This document shows, in pieces, positions 7,340 through 14,501 of a stretch of 16,332 nucleotides of DNA. The notes under the pieces are model-generated. The model was not told where the DNA came from. It saw only the letters and a program-made list of their open reading frames with translations, and did no database searches. A program made the translations under genes and the position numbers. The stretch is from CAYUIS01 sp964444825 (GTDB taxonomy: Bacteria > Chloroflexota > Anaerolineae > B4-G1), in contig CAYUIS010000121.1 in the NCBI GenBank assembly GCA_964444825.1, positions 1 to 16,332 of the forward strand, read 5' to 3'. Every line of letters begins with the position of its first letter. Position 1 is the first letter of the stretch.

Positions 7340-8473
7340 ATGCTGCGACGAATCTGGACTGTGATACAGAAGGAGTTCATCCAGACTTTTCGCGACAGGC
7401 GTACGCTGCTCATCCAGCTCAGCATGCCCATTATCCAGTTGCTCCTGATGGGTTACGCCATCGACATGAACGTGGATCACATCCCGCTGGCTGTGGCTGA
7501 TCAGAGTCGCGACAGCGCCAGCCAGGCCTATGTAGACGCCCTGGTGACCTCCGGCTATTTCGACGCCGTCGTTTACGCTCCCAGCCAGGCCGAGGTAACC
7601 CAGGCCATCGATGAGGGGCGCGTCCGGGCCGGGGTCGTGATTCCCCCGGATTTTGCCGCCCAGGTGGAGCGTGGCGATGCTCAGACGCTGTTCCTGGTGG
7701 ATGGTTCTGATCTCATCACGTCCCAATCAGCCTACAATGCGATCAGTATCATCGCTGAGGCGCACGCGACAGGGGTGTTGATGGACCGGGTGGCGCGGGC
7801 GGGATTGTTGACGCAGGGGCAGAGCTTTCTGCCCCTTGAGGCGCTGGTCCGCATCCTCTACAACCCAAATATGGAGGCGATCTGGTTCGTCGTGCCGGGG
7901 ATATGCGCCATGATCCTGCAGACCCAGGCCATCGCCCTGACCGCCGCTGCCGTGGTACGCGAGCGCGAGGTGGGCACCATCGAGCAGATCCTGGTCACGC
8001 CCATCCGTCCCATCGAGCTTATGCTGGGCAAGATCGCGCCCAACATACTGATCGCTATCGCCAATCTGCTCACCGTCCTGGCGCTGGGTGTCTTTGCCTT
8101 CAAGGTGCCTTTCCAGGGCAGCTTTTGGCTCTTCCTCTGGCTGTCCTTTATGTACGTCTTCTCCGGGTTGGGCCTGGGGATCTTGATCTCGACCATCTCC
8201 CAGAATCAAAAACAGGTCCAGCAGATGATCATGATGGTGATGCTGCTAGGTATAGTCCTGTCGGGCTTTATGTTCCCTCGGGACAAGATGAACGTGGTCA
8301 TCCGTATGGTCGGCAACCTGTTTCCGCTGACCTACTTTATCCCCATCGCCCGCGGCATCATCAGCAAAGGCATCGGCATCCAATATCTGTGGGATCAAGT
8401 GTTGGCGATGTTGATCTATGGCGTCGCGATTGTGGCGGCTGCCACGCGCGTGTTCAAGCAGGGGTTGGAGTGA
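7340..8473 (+). CDS. ABC-2 type permease 2a
   Basis: This 377-residue permease has one N-terminal membrane helix (about 24-44), an extracytoplasmic domain to about residue 180, and five C-terminal helices. The pre-helix-2 motif is RILYNP...VVPG, and the coupling motif EREVGTIEQILVTP starts at residue 208. It is closely related to permeases 2b and 3 (all have VTP.RPIEL after the coupling motif), so 2a and 2b look like a tandem duplication that became a heterodimer. The start directly follows the tetR-2 stop, and GAGGTG in the regulator's last codons can act as its ribosome site. It should be energised by A2/B2. Confidence 0.92.
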   Translation: MLRRIWTVIQKEFIQTFRDRRTLLIQLSMPIIQLLLMGYAIDMNVDHIPLAVADQSRDSASQAYVDALVTSGYFDAVVYAPSQAEVTQAIDEGRVRAGVVIPPDFAAQVERGDAQTLFLVDGSDLITSQSAYNAISIIAEAHATGVLMDRVARAGLLTQGQSFLPLEALVRILYNPNMEAIWFVVPGICAMILQTQAIALTAAAVVREREVGTIEQILVTPIRPIELMLGKIAPNILIAIANLLTVLALGVFAFKVPFQGSFWLFLWLSFMYVFSGLGLGILISTISQNQKQVQQMIMMVMLLGIVLSGFMFPRDKMNVVIRMVGNLFPLTYFIPIARGIISKGIGIQYLWDQVLAMLIYGVAIVAAATRVFKQGLE

Positions 8474-8474
8474 T

Positions 8475-9626
8475 ATGCGCAAATCGCTGAAACGTATCCT
8501 CGCCTTCACACAGAAAGAGACGATCCAGATCGTGCGCGACTGGCGCACGCTGGCGATGATCTTGGCGATGCCCATTGTGATGATGTTCTTTTTCGCCTAC
8601 GCGGTGACTCTACTGATAGATCATATGCCCATGGCTGTCGCAGACATGAGCAGCGACGTCGAAAGCCGCGGCCTTATCGAGGCCCTGGAGCTCTCGGGGT
8701 ATTTCGACGCCAAGATGTACGTCGAGGATGAGGAGGCCGTCGTCCGCGCTATCGATGAGGAGATGGCCAAGGCCGGCGTGGTGATCCCGCCCGATTTTGC
8801 CGGACAGGTCGAGCGGGGCACCGCCCAGGTGCTGATCATCTTTGACGGTTCCGAATCGCTCACTGTGCAGACGGGTTACAGCGCTGCCATGGCCATCGCA
8901 CAGGCGCGCTCTGTCGAGCTGCTGATGCAAAAGGCGGGGCAGGTTGGCCAGTCTATGAGCCTGCTGGGGGGCGCCGGGGCGCTGCCCATTTCCGCCTCGA
9001 CCCGCGTCTTGTACAACCCCGACTTGGATGGCCTGATCTTTATGGTGCCAGGGATAGCGGCGGTGCTGTTGCAGATCCTGACCGTCGCCCAGGTGGCCAT
9101 GGCCGTAGTGCGTGAACAAGAGTTGGGCACCTTGGAGCAGCTTCTGGTCACGCCGGTCCGCCCGATAGAGTTGATCATCAGCAAGATCGTGCCCAATATC
9201 TTTCTAACGGTGGTGGATACGGTGATCATCGTGCTGGTCGGGGTTTATTGGTTCGACGTGCCCTTCCAGGGAAGCCCGTGGCTCTTTGCCTGGCTGTCGC
9301 TGCTGTTCATCGTCTCAGGGTTGGGGCTGGGGTTGCTGATCTCGACGGTGACGCAGACGCAAGAGCAGGCCCAGCAGTTGACCGCGGTATTGGTGATACT
9401 GACCACCATGCTGACCGGTATGTTCTATCCACGAGCGACGATGCCGCCCGTGGTGCGGGCCGTCGGCGATCTGATCCCGGCGACTTATTTCACGCGTATC
9501 GCTCGGGGGATCATCACCAAGGGGGTGGGGCTCTCCTTTATGTGGCGCGACGTGATCGTCCTGGCGATCTATGCGGTAGTGGTCATGGGTCTCGCGGCAG
9601 TGACGTTCAGAAAACGACTGGATTAG
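8475..9626 (+). CDS. ABC-2 type permease 2b
   Basis: This 383-residue permease has the same six-helix layout as 2a. Its extracytoplasmic domain carries the Gly/Ala-rich insert SLLGGAGALPIS before RVLYNP...VPG. The coupling motif is VREQELGTLEQLLVTP, with Gln where the other permeases have Arg. The ATG at 8475 lies one base after the permease 2a stop (TGATATG junction) behind GGAG; an upstream in-frame ATG at 8418 would extend into 2a and gives a non-family N terminus. It is the likely heterodimer partner of 2a. Confidence 0.92.
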   Translation: MRKSLKRILAFTQKETIQIVRDWRTLAMILAMPIVMMFFFAYAVTLLIDHMPMAVADMSSDVESRGLIEALELSGYFDAKMYVEDEEAVVRAIDEEMAKAGVVIPPDFAGQVERGTAQVLIIFDGSESLTVQTGYSAAMAIAQARSVELLMQKAGQVGQSMSLLGGAGALPISASTRVLYNPDLDGLIFMVPGIAAVLLQILTVAQVAMAVVREQELGTLEQLLVTPVRPIELIISKIVPNIFLTVVDTVIIVLVGVYWFDVPFQGSPWLFAWLSLLFIVSGLGLGLLISTVTQTQEQAQQLTAVLVILTTMLTGMFYPRATMPPVVRAVGDLIPATYFTRIARGIITKGVGLSFMWRDVIVLAIYAVVVMGLAAVTFRKRLD

Positions 9627-9637
9627 GAAATGGTGTG

Positions 9638-10591
9638 ATGAACGGTGATGTTACGATCTACACCCAGGATTTGGGTAAGGTGTTCAAGACCAAGCGCGGC
9701 ACAGTGGCCGCCGTGGACGGCGTCACACTGCAGGTGCGGCGCGGGGAGACCTATGGCCTTATCGGCCCGGATGGAGCGGGCAAGACGACGACCACCCGTG
9801 TTATCCTAGGGTTGCTCACGCGCACCGCTGGCGAGAGCCGTATCCTGGGCTACGACTCGATGCGGGATACGTACGAGATTCGCGAGCGCGTAGGCTACAT
9901 CGCGCAGCAGTTCGCCTTGCCCGGCGATTTGACCGTGATGGAGAATATGCGCTTTTTTGCCAACGTCCAGGGTGTCAGCGCGGAGGAGCAGCGCCGGCGT
10001 ATCCCTGAGCTGCTCGAGTTCGCTGGCTTGAGCGGCTTCGCCAGCCGCTTAGGGAGCCAGCTCTCGGGTGGGATGAAGAAAAAACTGGCGCTGGCATGCA
10101 GCCTGGTGCACGAGCCTCAGGTGGTGCTGTTGGACGAGCCCACCCTGGGGGTAGACCCGGTCAGCCGACGCGAGTTCTGGAACCTGCTGGGCGATCTGCG
10201 CACGGAGAATGGGACGACGATCTTTGTCTGTACCCCTTATATGGACGAGGCGGAGCGCTGCAATTGGGTCGGGCTGATGTACCAAGGTCAACTTGTCGCC
10301 CATGACTCTCCAAAGACGATCAGAAAGATGGTGCCTGGACGCCTGCTGGAGTTCACCCCCTCCGATTTCGTGCCTGCCTGGCGCTTGGTCCCTGACCTGG
10401 AGGGAGTGCTGGAGGTGCAGACGTATGGGGCGATGCTCCACATCTTTGTAGACGATCCAGACAGGCGCCGGCCGGAGATCGAGACGGCATTGGCTGCCCA
10501 GGGGATCACCTGTGAGGGGATGCGCGAGATCGTGCCTCGTATGGAGGAGGCGTTCATCTCGCTCATCCGCCGCCATCGTGCGGAGGGATAG
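9638..10591 (+). CDS. ABC-2 exporter ATPase subunit A2 (H-loop Pro)
   Basis: This 317-residue ABC ATPase has Walker A GPDGAGKTT (from 43), Q-loop YIAQQF (Gln 90/91), signature LSGGMKKKLALA (from 142), Walker B VVLLDEP with Glu 167 and D-loop GVDP. Pro 200 takes the place of the switch histidine in FVCTPYMDEAERC. The tail has LEVQTYGAMLHIFVDD and RMEEAFISLI, as in A1. The ATG at 9638 sits 9 bases after AGGA (9625-9628); the preceding GTG at 9635 is an alternative. The open frame extends far upstream to 9248, but that part overlaps permease 2b and is not family-like. It should pair with B2. Confidence 0.92.
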   Translation: MNGDVTIYTQDLGKVFKTKRGTVAAVDGVTLQVRRGETYGLIGPDGAGKTTTTRVILGLLTRTAGESRILGYDSMRDTYEIRERVGYIAQQFALPGDLTVMENMRFFANVQGVSAEEQRRRIPELLEFAGLSGFASRLGSQLSGGMKKKLALACSLVHEPQVVLLDEPTLGVDPVSRREFWNLLGDLRTENGTTIFVCTPYMDEAERCNWVGLMYQGQLVAHDSPKTIRKMVPGRLLEFTPSDFVPAWRLVPDLEGVLEVQTYGAMLHIFVDDPDRRRPEIETALAAQGITCEGMREIVPRMEEAFISLIRRHRAEG

Positions 10592-10645
10592 AATACGCAA
10601 CGTGTCGTGTGCAACACGCACCACGCATTCCATGTTGCGTATTCT
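10590..10645. repeat. Long imperfect inverted repeat between ATPase genes A2 and B2
   Basis: AGAATACGCAAC (10590-10601) is the exact reverse complement of GTTGCGTATTCT (10634-10645). The 32-base interior contains a second small hairpin, CGTGT-GCA-ACACG (10606-10618), and heptad-like repeats ACGCACC/ACGCATT. It fills most of the only sizeable gap inside the module 2 operon. There is no T-run, so a terminator is unlikely; an mRNA processing or stability element, or a remnant of a short dispersed palindromic repeat, are possible. Confidence 0.75.
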
Positions 10646-10658
10646 GTGAAAAGCTGCT

Positions 10659-11606
10659 ATGACCGAATACACTGTTGAGGCCGATAACCTGACCAAAAAG
10701 TTTGGCGACTTTGTCGCTGTGGATCACGTCAGCTTCCGTGTGAGGCAAGGCGAGGTCTACGGCTGGCTGGGACCCAATGGCGCGGGCAAGACGACGACGA
10801 TCCGTATGCTGTTGGGCTTGCTCAAGATCACCGACGGCAGCGCGCGGGTGTTGGGGTACGACCCGAGCACCCAGACCAAGACGATGCAGGCCCGCGTCGG
10901 ATATATGTCGCAGCTCTTCACCCTCTACAATGACCTCACCGCCCGGGAGAACATCCGCTTTTACGGCCAGGCCTATGGACTATCGCGGGTCGAGCTAGAC
11001 CGCCGTCAGGCCGAGATCATCGAGATGGCGGGGCTGCGAGGACGTGAGAACGAACTGACGGCCAATCTATCGGGGGGCTGGAAGCAGCGACTGGCGCTGG
11101 GGTGTGCCATCGTCCATCGGCCCCAGGTCGTCTTTCTGGATGAGCCCACCGCCGGGGTAGACCCCATTAGCCGGCGTGACTTTTGGGGGTTGATCTATGC
11201 GATGGCAAAAAAGGGTGTCACAATCCTGGTCACCACCCACTATATGGATGAGGCTGAACTGTGTCAACGGGTCGGCTTTATCAGCCAGGGACGGCTGGTG
11301 GCTCTCGATACACCCAGCCAGCTCAAAGAAACCAGGATGCGGGGGCAGGTTCTGGAGATCAACTCCGACGATCCAGAGCGGGCTATGGGCGTGCTAAAGG
11401 CAGCTCAGCAGGGTGGGCGACTGCCCCGTGACGAAGTTGCTTTCTATGGTGCGCAGATCCACGCTGTCGTACCTGACGCCGAGGCATTCAGGCAACCCGT
11501 AAGGGAACTGCTGGAAAGCGAAGGGGTTGGGGTGTCGAGTGTCGAGTGGATTGCGCCTACGTTGGAGGATGTGTTCATCTCGACCGTCAAGGCGCCGGTG
11601 GACTAG
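10659..11606 (+). CDS. ABC-2 exporter ATPase subunit B2 (canonical)
   Basis: This 315-residue ABC ATPase has all motifs intact: Walker A GPNGAGKTT (from 38), Q-loop YMSQLF, signature LSGGWKQRLALG, Walker B VVFLDEP with Glu 162, D-loop GVDP, and switch His 194 in LVTTHYMDEAELC. The tail ends with PTLEDVFIS. It is closely related to B1: a 22-base stretch is identical in DNA (5542-5563 and 10701-10722). The start codon follows the hairpin at 10590-10645 and has only a weak ribosome site (GTGAAAAG), so its expression relative to A2 may be modulated. It should supply the active half of the A2/B2 pair. Confidence 0.92.
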   Translation: MTEYTVEADNLTKKFGDFVAVDHVSFRVRQGEVYGWLGPNGAGKTTTIRMLLGLLKITDGSARVLGYDPSTQTKTMQARVGYMSQLFTLYNDLTARENIRFYGQAYGLSRVELDRRQAEIIEMAGLRGRENELTANLSGGWKQRLALGCAIVHRPQVVFLDEPTAGVDPISRRDFWGLIYAMAKKGVTILVTTHYMDEAELCQRVGFISQGRLVALDTPSQLKETRMRGQVLEINSDDPERAMGVLKAAQQGGRLPRDEVAFYGAQIHAVVPDAEAFRQPVRELLESEGVGVSSVEWIAPTLEDVFISTVKAPVD

Positions 11607-11620
11607 ATCCGTCCAAAGCC

Positions 11621-11629
11621 GAACCTTAA
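11621..11629 (+). repeat. GAACCTTAA motif, copy 2
   Basis: This copy lies 25 bases upstream of the tetR-3 -35 box and is followed by an A-run. Position and A-richness would suit an UP element or an additional regulator site. Confidence 0.55.
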
Positions 11630-11645
11630 AAAAAGCATAAGCGTC

Positions 11646-11674
11646 TTGACAGAATCCTCTTTCAGGGATATAAT
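11646..11674 (+). promoter_or_regulatory. Sigma-70 promoter of the tetR-3/permease 3 operon
   Basis: TTGACA (11646-11651) and TATAAT (11669-11674) are perfect consensus boxes with a 17-base spacer. The first operator begins six bases after the -10 box. Confidence 0.87.
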
Positions 11675-11679
11675 GAGAT

Positions 11680-11713
11680 TGAGTGCGCGCTCATTTGAAT
11701 GAGTACTCGCTCA
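11680..11713. promoter_or_regulatory. Two tandem TetR-type operators
   Basis: TGAGTGCGCGCTCA (11680-11693) and TGAGTACTCGCTCA (11700-11713) have start points 20 bases apart. The first is an exact TGAGTGNNCGCTCA match and the second differs at one conserved position. They cover the transcription start and early leader. Spacing of about two helical turns would put two dimers on the same DNA face. TetR-3 is the expected ligand by autoregulation. Confidence 0.72.
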
Positions 11714-11749
11714 CTCAGTAGACGCAATCCCGAACTGAAGGAGGAGCAA

Positions 11750-12370
11750 ATGTCTGCCGCTCAAGACCCCATCCGGGCTCAGTTGATCGAAGCGCGATGC
11801 AACCAGATTCTCGACGCTGCTGCCCAGGTCTTTGCCGAGAAGGGCTTCCACCGCGCGACCACCCGAGAGATCGCCAGCACGGCCGGCATATCCGAGGGTA
11901 CCATCTACAACTACTTTGACAACAAGGAGAGCCTGCTGATCGGCATCATGGTTCGTCTGGCGCAAGTGGAGTCGATGAACGAGGAGCTGGTGGAGGCGCT
12001 CCAGGGCGACGTCCGCGAGTTCTTTGTCACGATGTTCAGCCAGCGTTCGAACCGCATCCAGCAGGGGCAGGAGATGCTGAAGGCGATCTTGCCCGAGGTG
12101 ATGGTCAACCCTGAACTGCGCGAGCCCTTCTACGAGCAGTTCGTGCTGCGGATCGGGACGCTGCTGGAGCAGTACATTCAGACGCGGATTGAACTGGAAC
12201 ACGTCCGCCCGGTGGATGCGGCCCTGGCGGCGCGGGCCATACAGGGCATGTTCGTCGGACTGCTCGTCCTGCGCATTCTCGGCGATGAACCGCTCCTGAC
12301 GGGGTGGGACGACGTGCCAGAGGTGCTGGCGACGATGATCTTTGATGGCCTGAGCCTTGAGGAGGCGTGA
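11750..12370 (+). CDS. TetR-family transcriptional regulator (TetR-3)
   Basis: This 206-residue protein has its helix-turn-helix at about residues 17-60 with recognition segment SEGTIYNYF. Over 48 residues of this region it is identical to TetR-4 at 39 positions, while the ligand domains differ. The ATG at 11750 with AAGGAGGAG (11738-11746) is chosen. An in-frame ATG at 11699 would place the start inside the second operator and lacks a ribosome site. Its stop is one base from the start of permease 3, with whose gene it forms a two-gene operon. Expected role: autorepressor and repressor of permease 3, possibly cross-acting on tetR-2 and tetR-4. Confidence 0.93.
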   Translation: MSAAQDPIRAQLIEARCNQILDAAAQVFAEKGFHRATTREIASTAGISEGTIYNYFDNKESLLIGIMVRLAQVESMNEELVEALQGDVREFFVTMFSQRSNRIQQGQEMLKAILPEVMVNPELREPFYEQFVLRIGTLLEQYIQTRIELEHVRPVDAALAARAIQGMFVGLLVLRILGDEPLLTGWDDVPEVLATMIFDGLSLEEA

Positions 12371-12371
12371 T

Positions 12372-13496
12372 ATGGGTATCTCTCGCACGTTCTCGCTAAT
12401 GCGCAAAGAGATGTTGCACATCGTGCGCGACCGGCGGACGCTGGCGGTGACCTTCTTCATGCCGGTGATGCAGCTCTTTCTCCTGGGCTACTCGGCCACC
12501 ACCGACGTGGATTATCTACGCACCGCGGTTCTGGACGCCGATCGCAGTTCCCAGAGCCGGGAGTTGGTCGAGGCCTACCGGGCCTCCAGCTACTTTGACA
12601 TCACCGCCTACGTGTCGAGCGAGGAAGAGCTGGCCCAGATGATGGATCAGGGCGCCGTCCGCGCTGGCCTGATCATTCTGGCTGGCTACGGCGCGGACGT
12701 GAGCGCCGGAGAGGTCGCCAGCGTCTCCTTTGTCATCGATGGCTCCGATCCCAACGTCGCCACCACCGTCTTGGCGGCCTCCCAGCAGGTGGGCCAGGCC
12801 GTGGGAACGCGTATCATCGAGCGCCGTCTTGGGATCTCACCGGAAGATATGATGGCCGTGGAGGTCCGGCCCCGCATCTGGTACAACCCCGAGATGAAGA
12901 GCGCCGACTTTATGATCCCGGGCGTGATCGCCATGATCCTTTTCACCATCACCATGTTGTTGACCGCGATGGCCATCGTCCGCGAGCGGGAGCAGGGCAC
13001 CATAGAGCAACTGATCGTCACGCCCATCCGCCCCATCGAGTTGATCGTGGGCAAGGTGACCCCTTACGTGGCGCTCGCCTTTTTCAACGTGCTCGAGGTG
13101 TTGGCCATCGGCGTCTTTTGGTTCGGCGTGCCTGTCCGTGGCAGTCTTTCCTTGCTGTTGCTCCTGTCCGGGCTCTTTCTGATGACCTCGCTGGGCATTG
13201 GCATCTTTTTTTCCAGCGTGGCCAACACTCAGCAGGAGGCGATGTTGCTGGTTTTCCTGACGATGCTACCCTCGATTTTCCTGGCCGGTTTCTTCTTTCC
13301 CATCGAGGCTATGCCTCGTGTGCTGCAGTGGTTCAGCTACGCGGTCCCATTGCGCTACATGCTGGTGATCGTCCGGGGTATCCTGCTGAAGGGGGTGGGG
13401 GTGCGTATTCTGTACCAGGAGGTGATGGCTCTGGCCATCTTTGGCGTGGTGATCATGTTGCTGGCCGCCACCCGCTTTCGCAAGCGGCTGGAATAG
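12372..13496 (+). CDS. ABC-2 type permease 3, without an adjacent ATPase
   Basis: This 374-residue permease has an N-terminal stretch RKEMLHIVRDRR, one membrane helix (about 24-42), an extracytoplasmic domain, RIWYNP...IPG, the coupling motif VREREQGTIEQLIVTP, and five C-terminal helices. It is complete and shows no sign of decay. The ATG at 12372 follows GAGGAGG (12359-12365) inside the end of tetR-3; an in-frame TTG at 12357 is an alternative. No ATPase follows before the next regulator's promoter, so it probably works as a homodimer or with 2a/2b using A2/B2 encoded just upstream. It belongs to the module 2 permease subtype. Confidence 0.92.
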   Translation: MGISRTFSLMRKEMLHIVRDRRTLAVTFFMPVMQLFLLGYSATTDVDYLRTAVLDADRSSQSRELVEAYRASSYFDITAYVSSEEELAQMMDQGAVRAGLIILAGYGADVSAGEVASVSFVIDGSDPNVATTVLAASQQVGQAVGTRIIERRLGISPEDMMAVEVRPRIWYNPEMKSADFMIPGVIAMILFTITMLLTAMAIVREREQGTIEQLIVTPIRPIELIVGKVTPYVALAFFNVLEVLAIGVFWFGVPVRGSLSLLLLLSGLFLMTSLGIGIFFSSVANTQQEAMLLVFLTMLPSIFLAGFFFPIEAMPRVLQWFSYAVPLRYMLVIVRGILLKGVGVRILYQEVMALAIFGVVIMLLAATRFRKRLE

Positions 13497-13535
13497 GGCG
13501 ACCACAGCGTGTTCGATGAAGCAACAATGTAGATT

Positions 13536-13544
13536 GAACCTTAA
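13536..13544 (+). repeat. GAACCTTAA motif, copy 3
   Basis: This copy lies 25 bases upstream of the tetR-4 -35 box, the same distance as copy 2 to the tetR-3 promoter, and is again followed by an A-run. The shared spacing suggests either one conserved control element or duplicated promoter regions. Confidence 0.55.
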
Positions 13545-13560
13545 AAATCCAATATAATCC

Positions 13561-13589
13561 TTGACACAGCTCTAAAGTCATGGTATGAT
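13561..13589 (+). promoter_or_regulatory. Sigma-70 promoter of tetR-4
   Basis: TTGACA (13561-13566) and TATGAT (13584-13589) have a 17-base spacer, and TGG directly before the -10 box gives an extended -10. The operator begins two bases after the -10 box. Confidence 0.82.
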
Positions 13590-13590
13590 A

Positions 13591-13627
13591 TGAGTGTGCG
13601 CTCACTTTTTAAGTAAGTAATCACTCA
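13591..13627. promoter_or_regulatory. TetR-type operator plus a degenerate second copy
   Basis: TGAGTGTGCGCTCA (13591-13604) matches TGAGTGNNCGCTCA exactly. TAAGTAATCACTCA (13614-13627) is a weaker version of the same dyad, 23 bases further on. The strong site covers the transcription start. TetR-4 is the expected ligand. Confidence 0.7.
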
Positions 13628-13660
13628 TTTCTGAATGCTCGTTACAGAGGAGATCATACT

Positions 13661-14338
13661 ATGACGAATGAGAAAACTACCGCCCGCCGCCAGCGGCGCA
13701 TCGCGGCTCGGAAGAAGCAGATTCTGGATGCCGCCGCCCAGGTGTTCGCCGACAAGGGCTTCCATCGGGCGACCACACGCGAGATCGCCGACCTAGCTGA
13801 CGTGTCGGAGGGCACCATCTACAACTACTTTGGCAGCAAGGAGGATCTGCTGATCGGCGTTATGACCCGCCTGGGTGAGTCGGAGCAGATAGCGATGAGC
13901 ATCTCGCCTGAGAGTCTCGACCAGGCACTCTCGGTTAGTCCTCGTGACTTTTTCAGGGCTACGATTCGCGCACGCCACGATTTCGTCGTGCAGAACAGGC
14001 CGATGCTCCATTCGGTCCTCTCGGCGATTCTTGTCGACCGGGATTTTGCTGAGCGGTATCGCCAGCAGCTCTTGGAACCGGCCGTACCGGCTCTGGAGCA
14101 GCACATGAGAGCCCGGGTGGAGCGTGGGCAGATGCGACCTATCAACGTAGCTCTGTTGGTCCGTTTTCTCTCTGCCGTGAACCTGGGTCTGCTTGGTTTG
14201 CTGATCGTCGGCGACTCTTTGCTCCAGTCGGAGTGGGAGAGCGAGGGTCTGGTAGAGGACCTGGTCGGGTTCATCTTTGATGGTCTAGTCCCCCAGGAGG
14301 AAGCACAGGTTCTGGGTGATGGCGAATCGGCGGCTTGA
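13661..14338 (+). CDS. TetR-family transcriptional regulator (TetR-4)
   Basis: This 225-residue protein has a strongly basic N terminus (residues 9-19, RRQRRIAARKK), helix-turn-helix at about 18-61 with SEGTIYNYF, and a helical ligand domain. GAGGAG (13647-13652) lies 8 bases before the ATG. The DNA-binding region is nearly that of TetR-3, so both should recognise TGAGTGNNCGCTCA. A separate promoter with unrelated palindromes follows the gene, so it may be a single-gene unit, with read-through into permease 4a possible. It controls at least itself and may control modules 2 and 3. Confidence 0.93.
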   Translation: MTNEKTTARRQRRIAARKKQILDAAAQVFADKGFHRATTREIADLADVSEGTIYNYFGSKEDLLIGVMTRLGESEQIAMSISPESLDQALSVSPRDFFRATIRARHDFVVQNRPMLHSVLSAILVDRDFAERYRQQLLEPAVPALEQHMRARVERGQMRPINVALLVRFLSAVNLGLLGLLIVGDSLLQSEWESEGLVEDLVGFIFDGLVPQEEAQVLGDGESAA

Positions 14339-14347
14339 TCTTGGAAG

Positions 14348-14365
14348 ATTGGACACGTGTCCAAT
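14348..14365. promoter_or_regulatory. Perfect 18-base palindrome at the module 4 promoter
   Basis: ATTGGACACGTGTCCAAT is a perfect palindrome whose last base is the first base of the -35 box. Size and symmetry fit an operator for a dimeric repressor. It is unlike both other operator types in the window. No T-run follows and there is no loop, so it is not a terminator for tetR-4. Confidence 0.7.
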
Positions 14366-14393
14366 TGACAAGGGGTAGGGGATGTGCAATAAT
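14365..14393 (+). promoter_or_regulatory. Sigma-70 promoter of module 4
   Basis: TTGACA (14365-14370) and AATAAT (14388-14393) have a 17-base spacer, and TGC before the -10 box gives an extended -10. It lies between a perfect palindrome upstream and a 15-base inverted repeat over the expected start site. The first gene begins near 14502, leaving a leader of about 100 bases. Confidence 0.7.
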
Positions 14394-14401
14394 GGGAAGT
14401 G

Positions 14402-14435
14402 GTTATAGTAATAACCACGAGGTTATTACTATAAC
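14402..14435. promoter_or_regulatory. 15-base perfect inverted repeat over the module 4 start site
   Basis: GTTATAGTAATAACC (14402-14416) and GGTTATTACTATAAC (14421-14435) are exact reverse complements separated by ACGA. Each arm is itself a small dyad (GTTAT-4-ATAAC), giving four half-sites. As DNA this resembles paired operators for two dimers; as RNA it would form an A+U-rich hairpin at the very 5' end of the transcript. The regulator is unknown and does not match the TGAG-type sites. Confidence 0.72.
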
Positions 14436-14501
14436 TGCATATGTGCATCGCTGGGCCGTTGTGAGCTCCGCGAGAGGGAATGTGAGAAGGGGGATGGCGA
14501 T

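Noticed and set aside
9248..9637. 130-residue N-terminal extension of ATPase A2
   Set aside because: It overlaps permease 2b in another frame and the translation has no domain character. The ABC fold begins after 9638.
11699..11749. 17-residue N-terminal extension of TetR-3 from an upstream ATG
   Set aside because: The ATG lies in the spacer next to the second operator with no ribosome site, whereas 11750 has AAGGAGGAG at good spacing.
14348..14365. The 18-base palindrome as a terminator of tetR-4
   Set aside because: There is no loop and no T-run; it runs straight into a -35 box.
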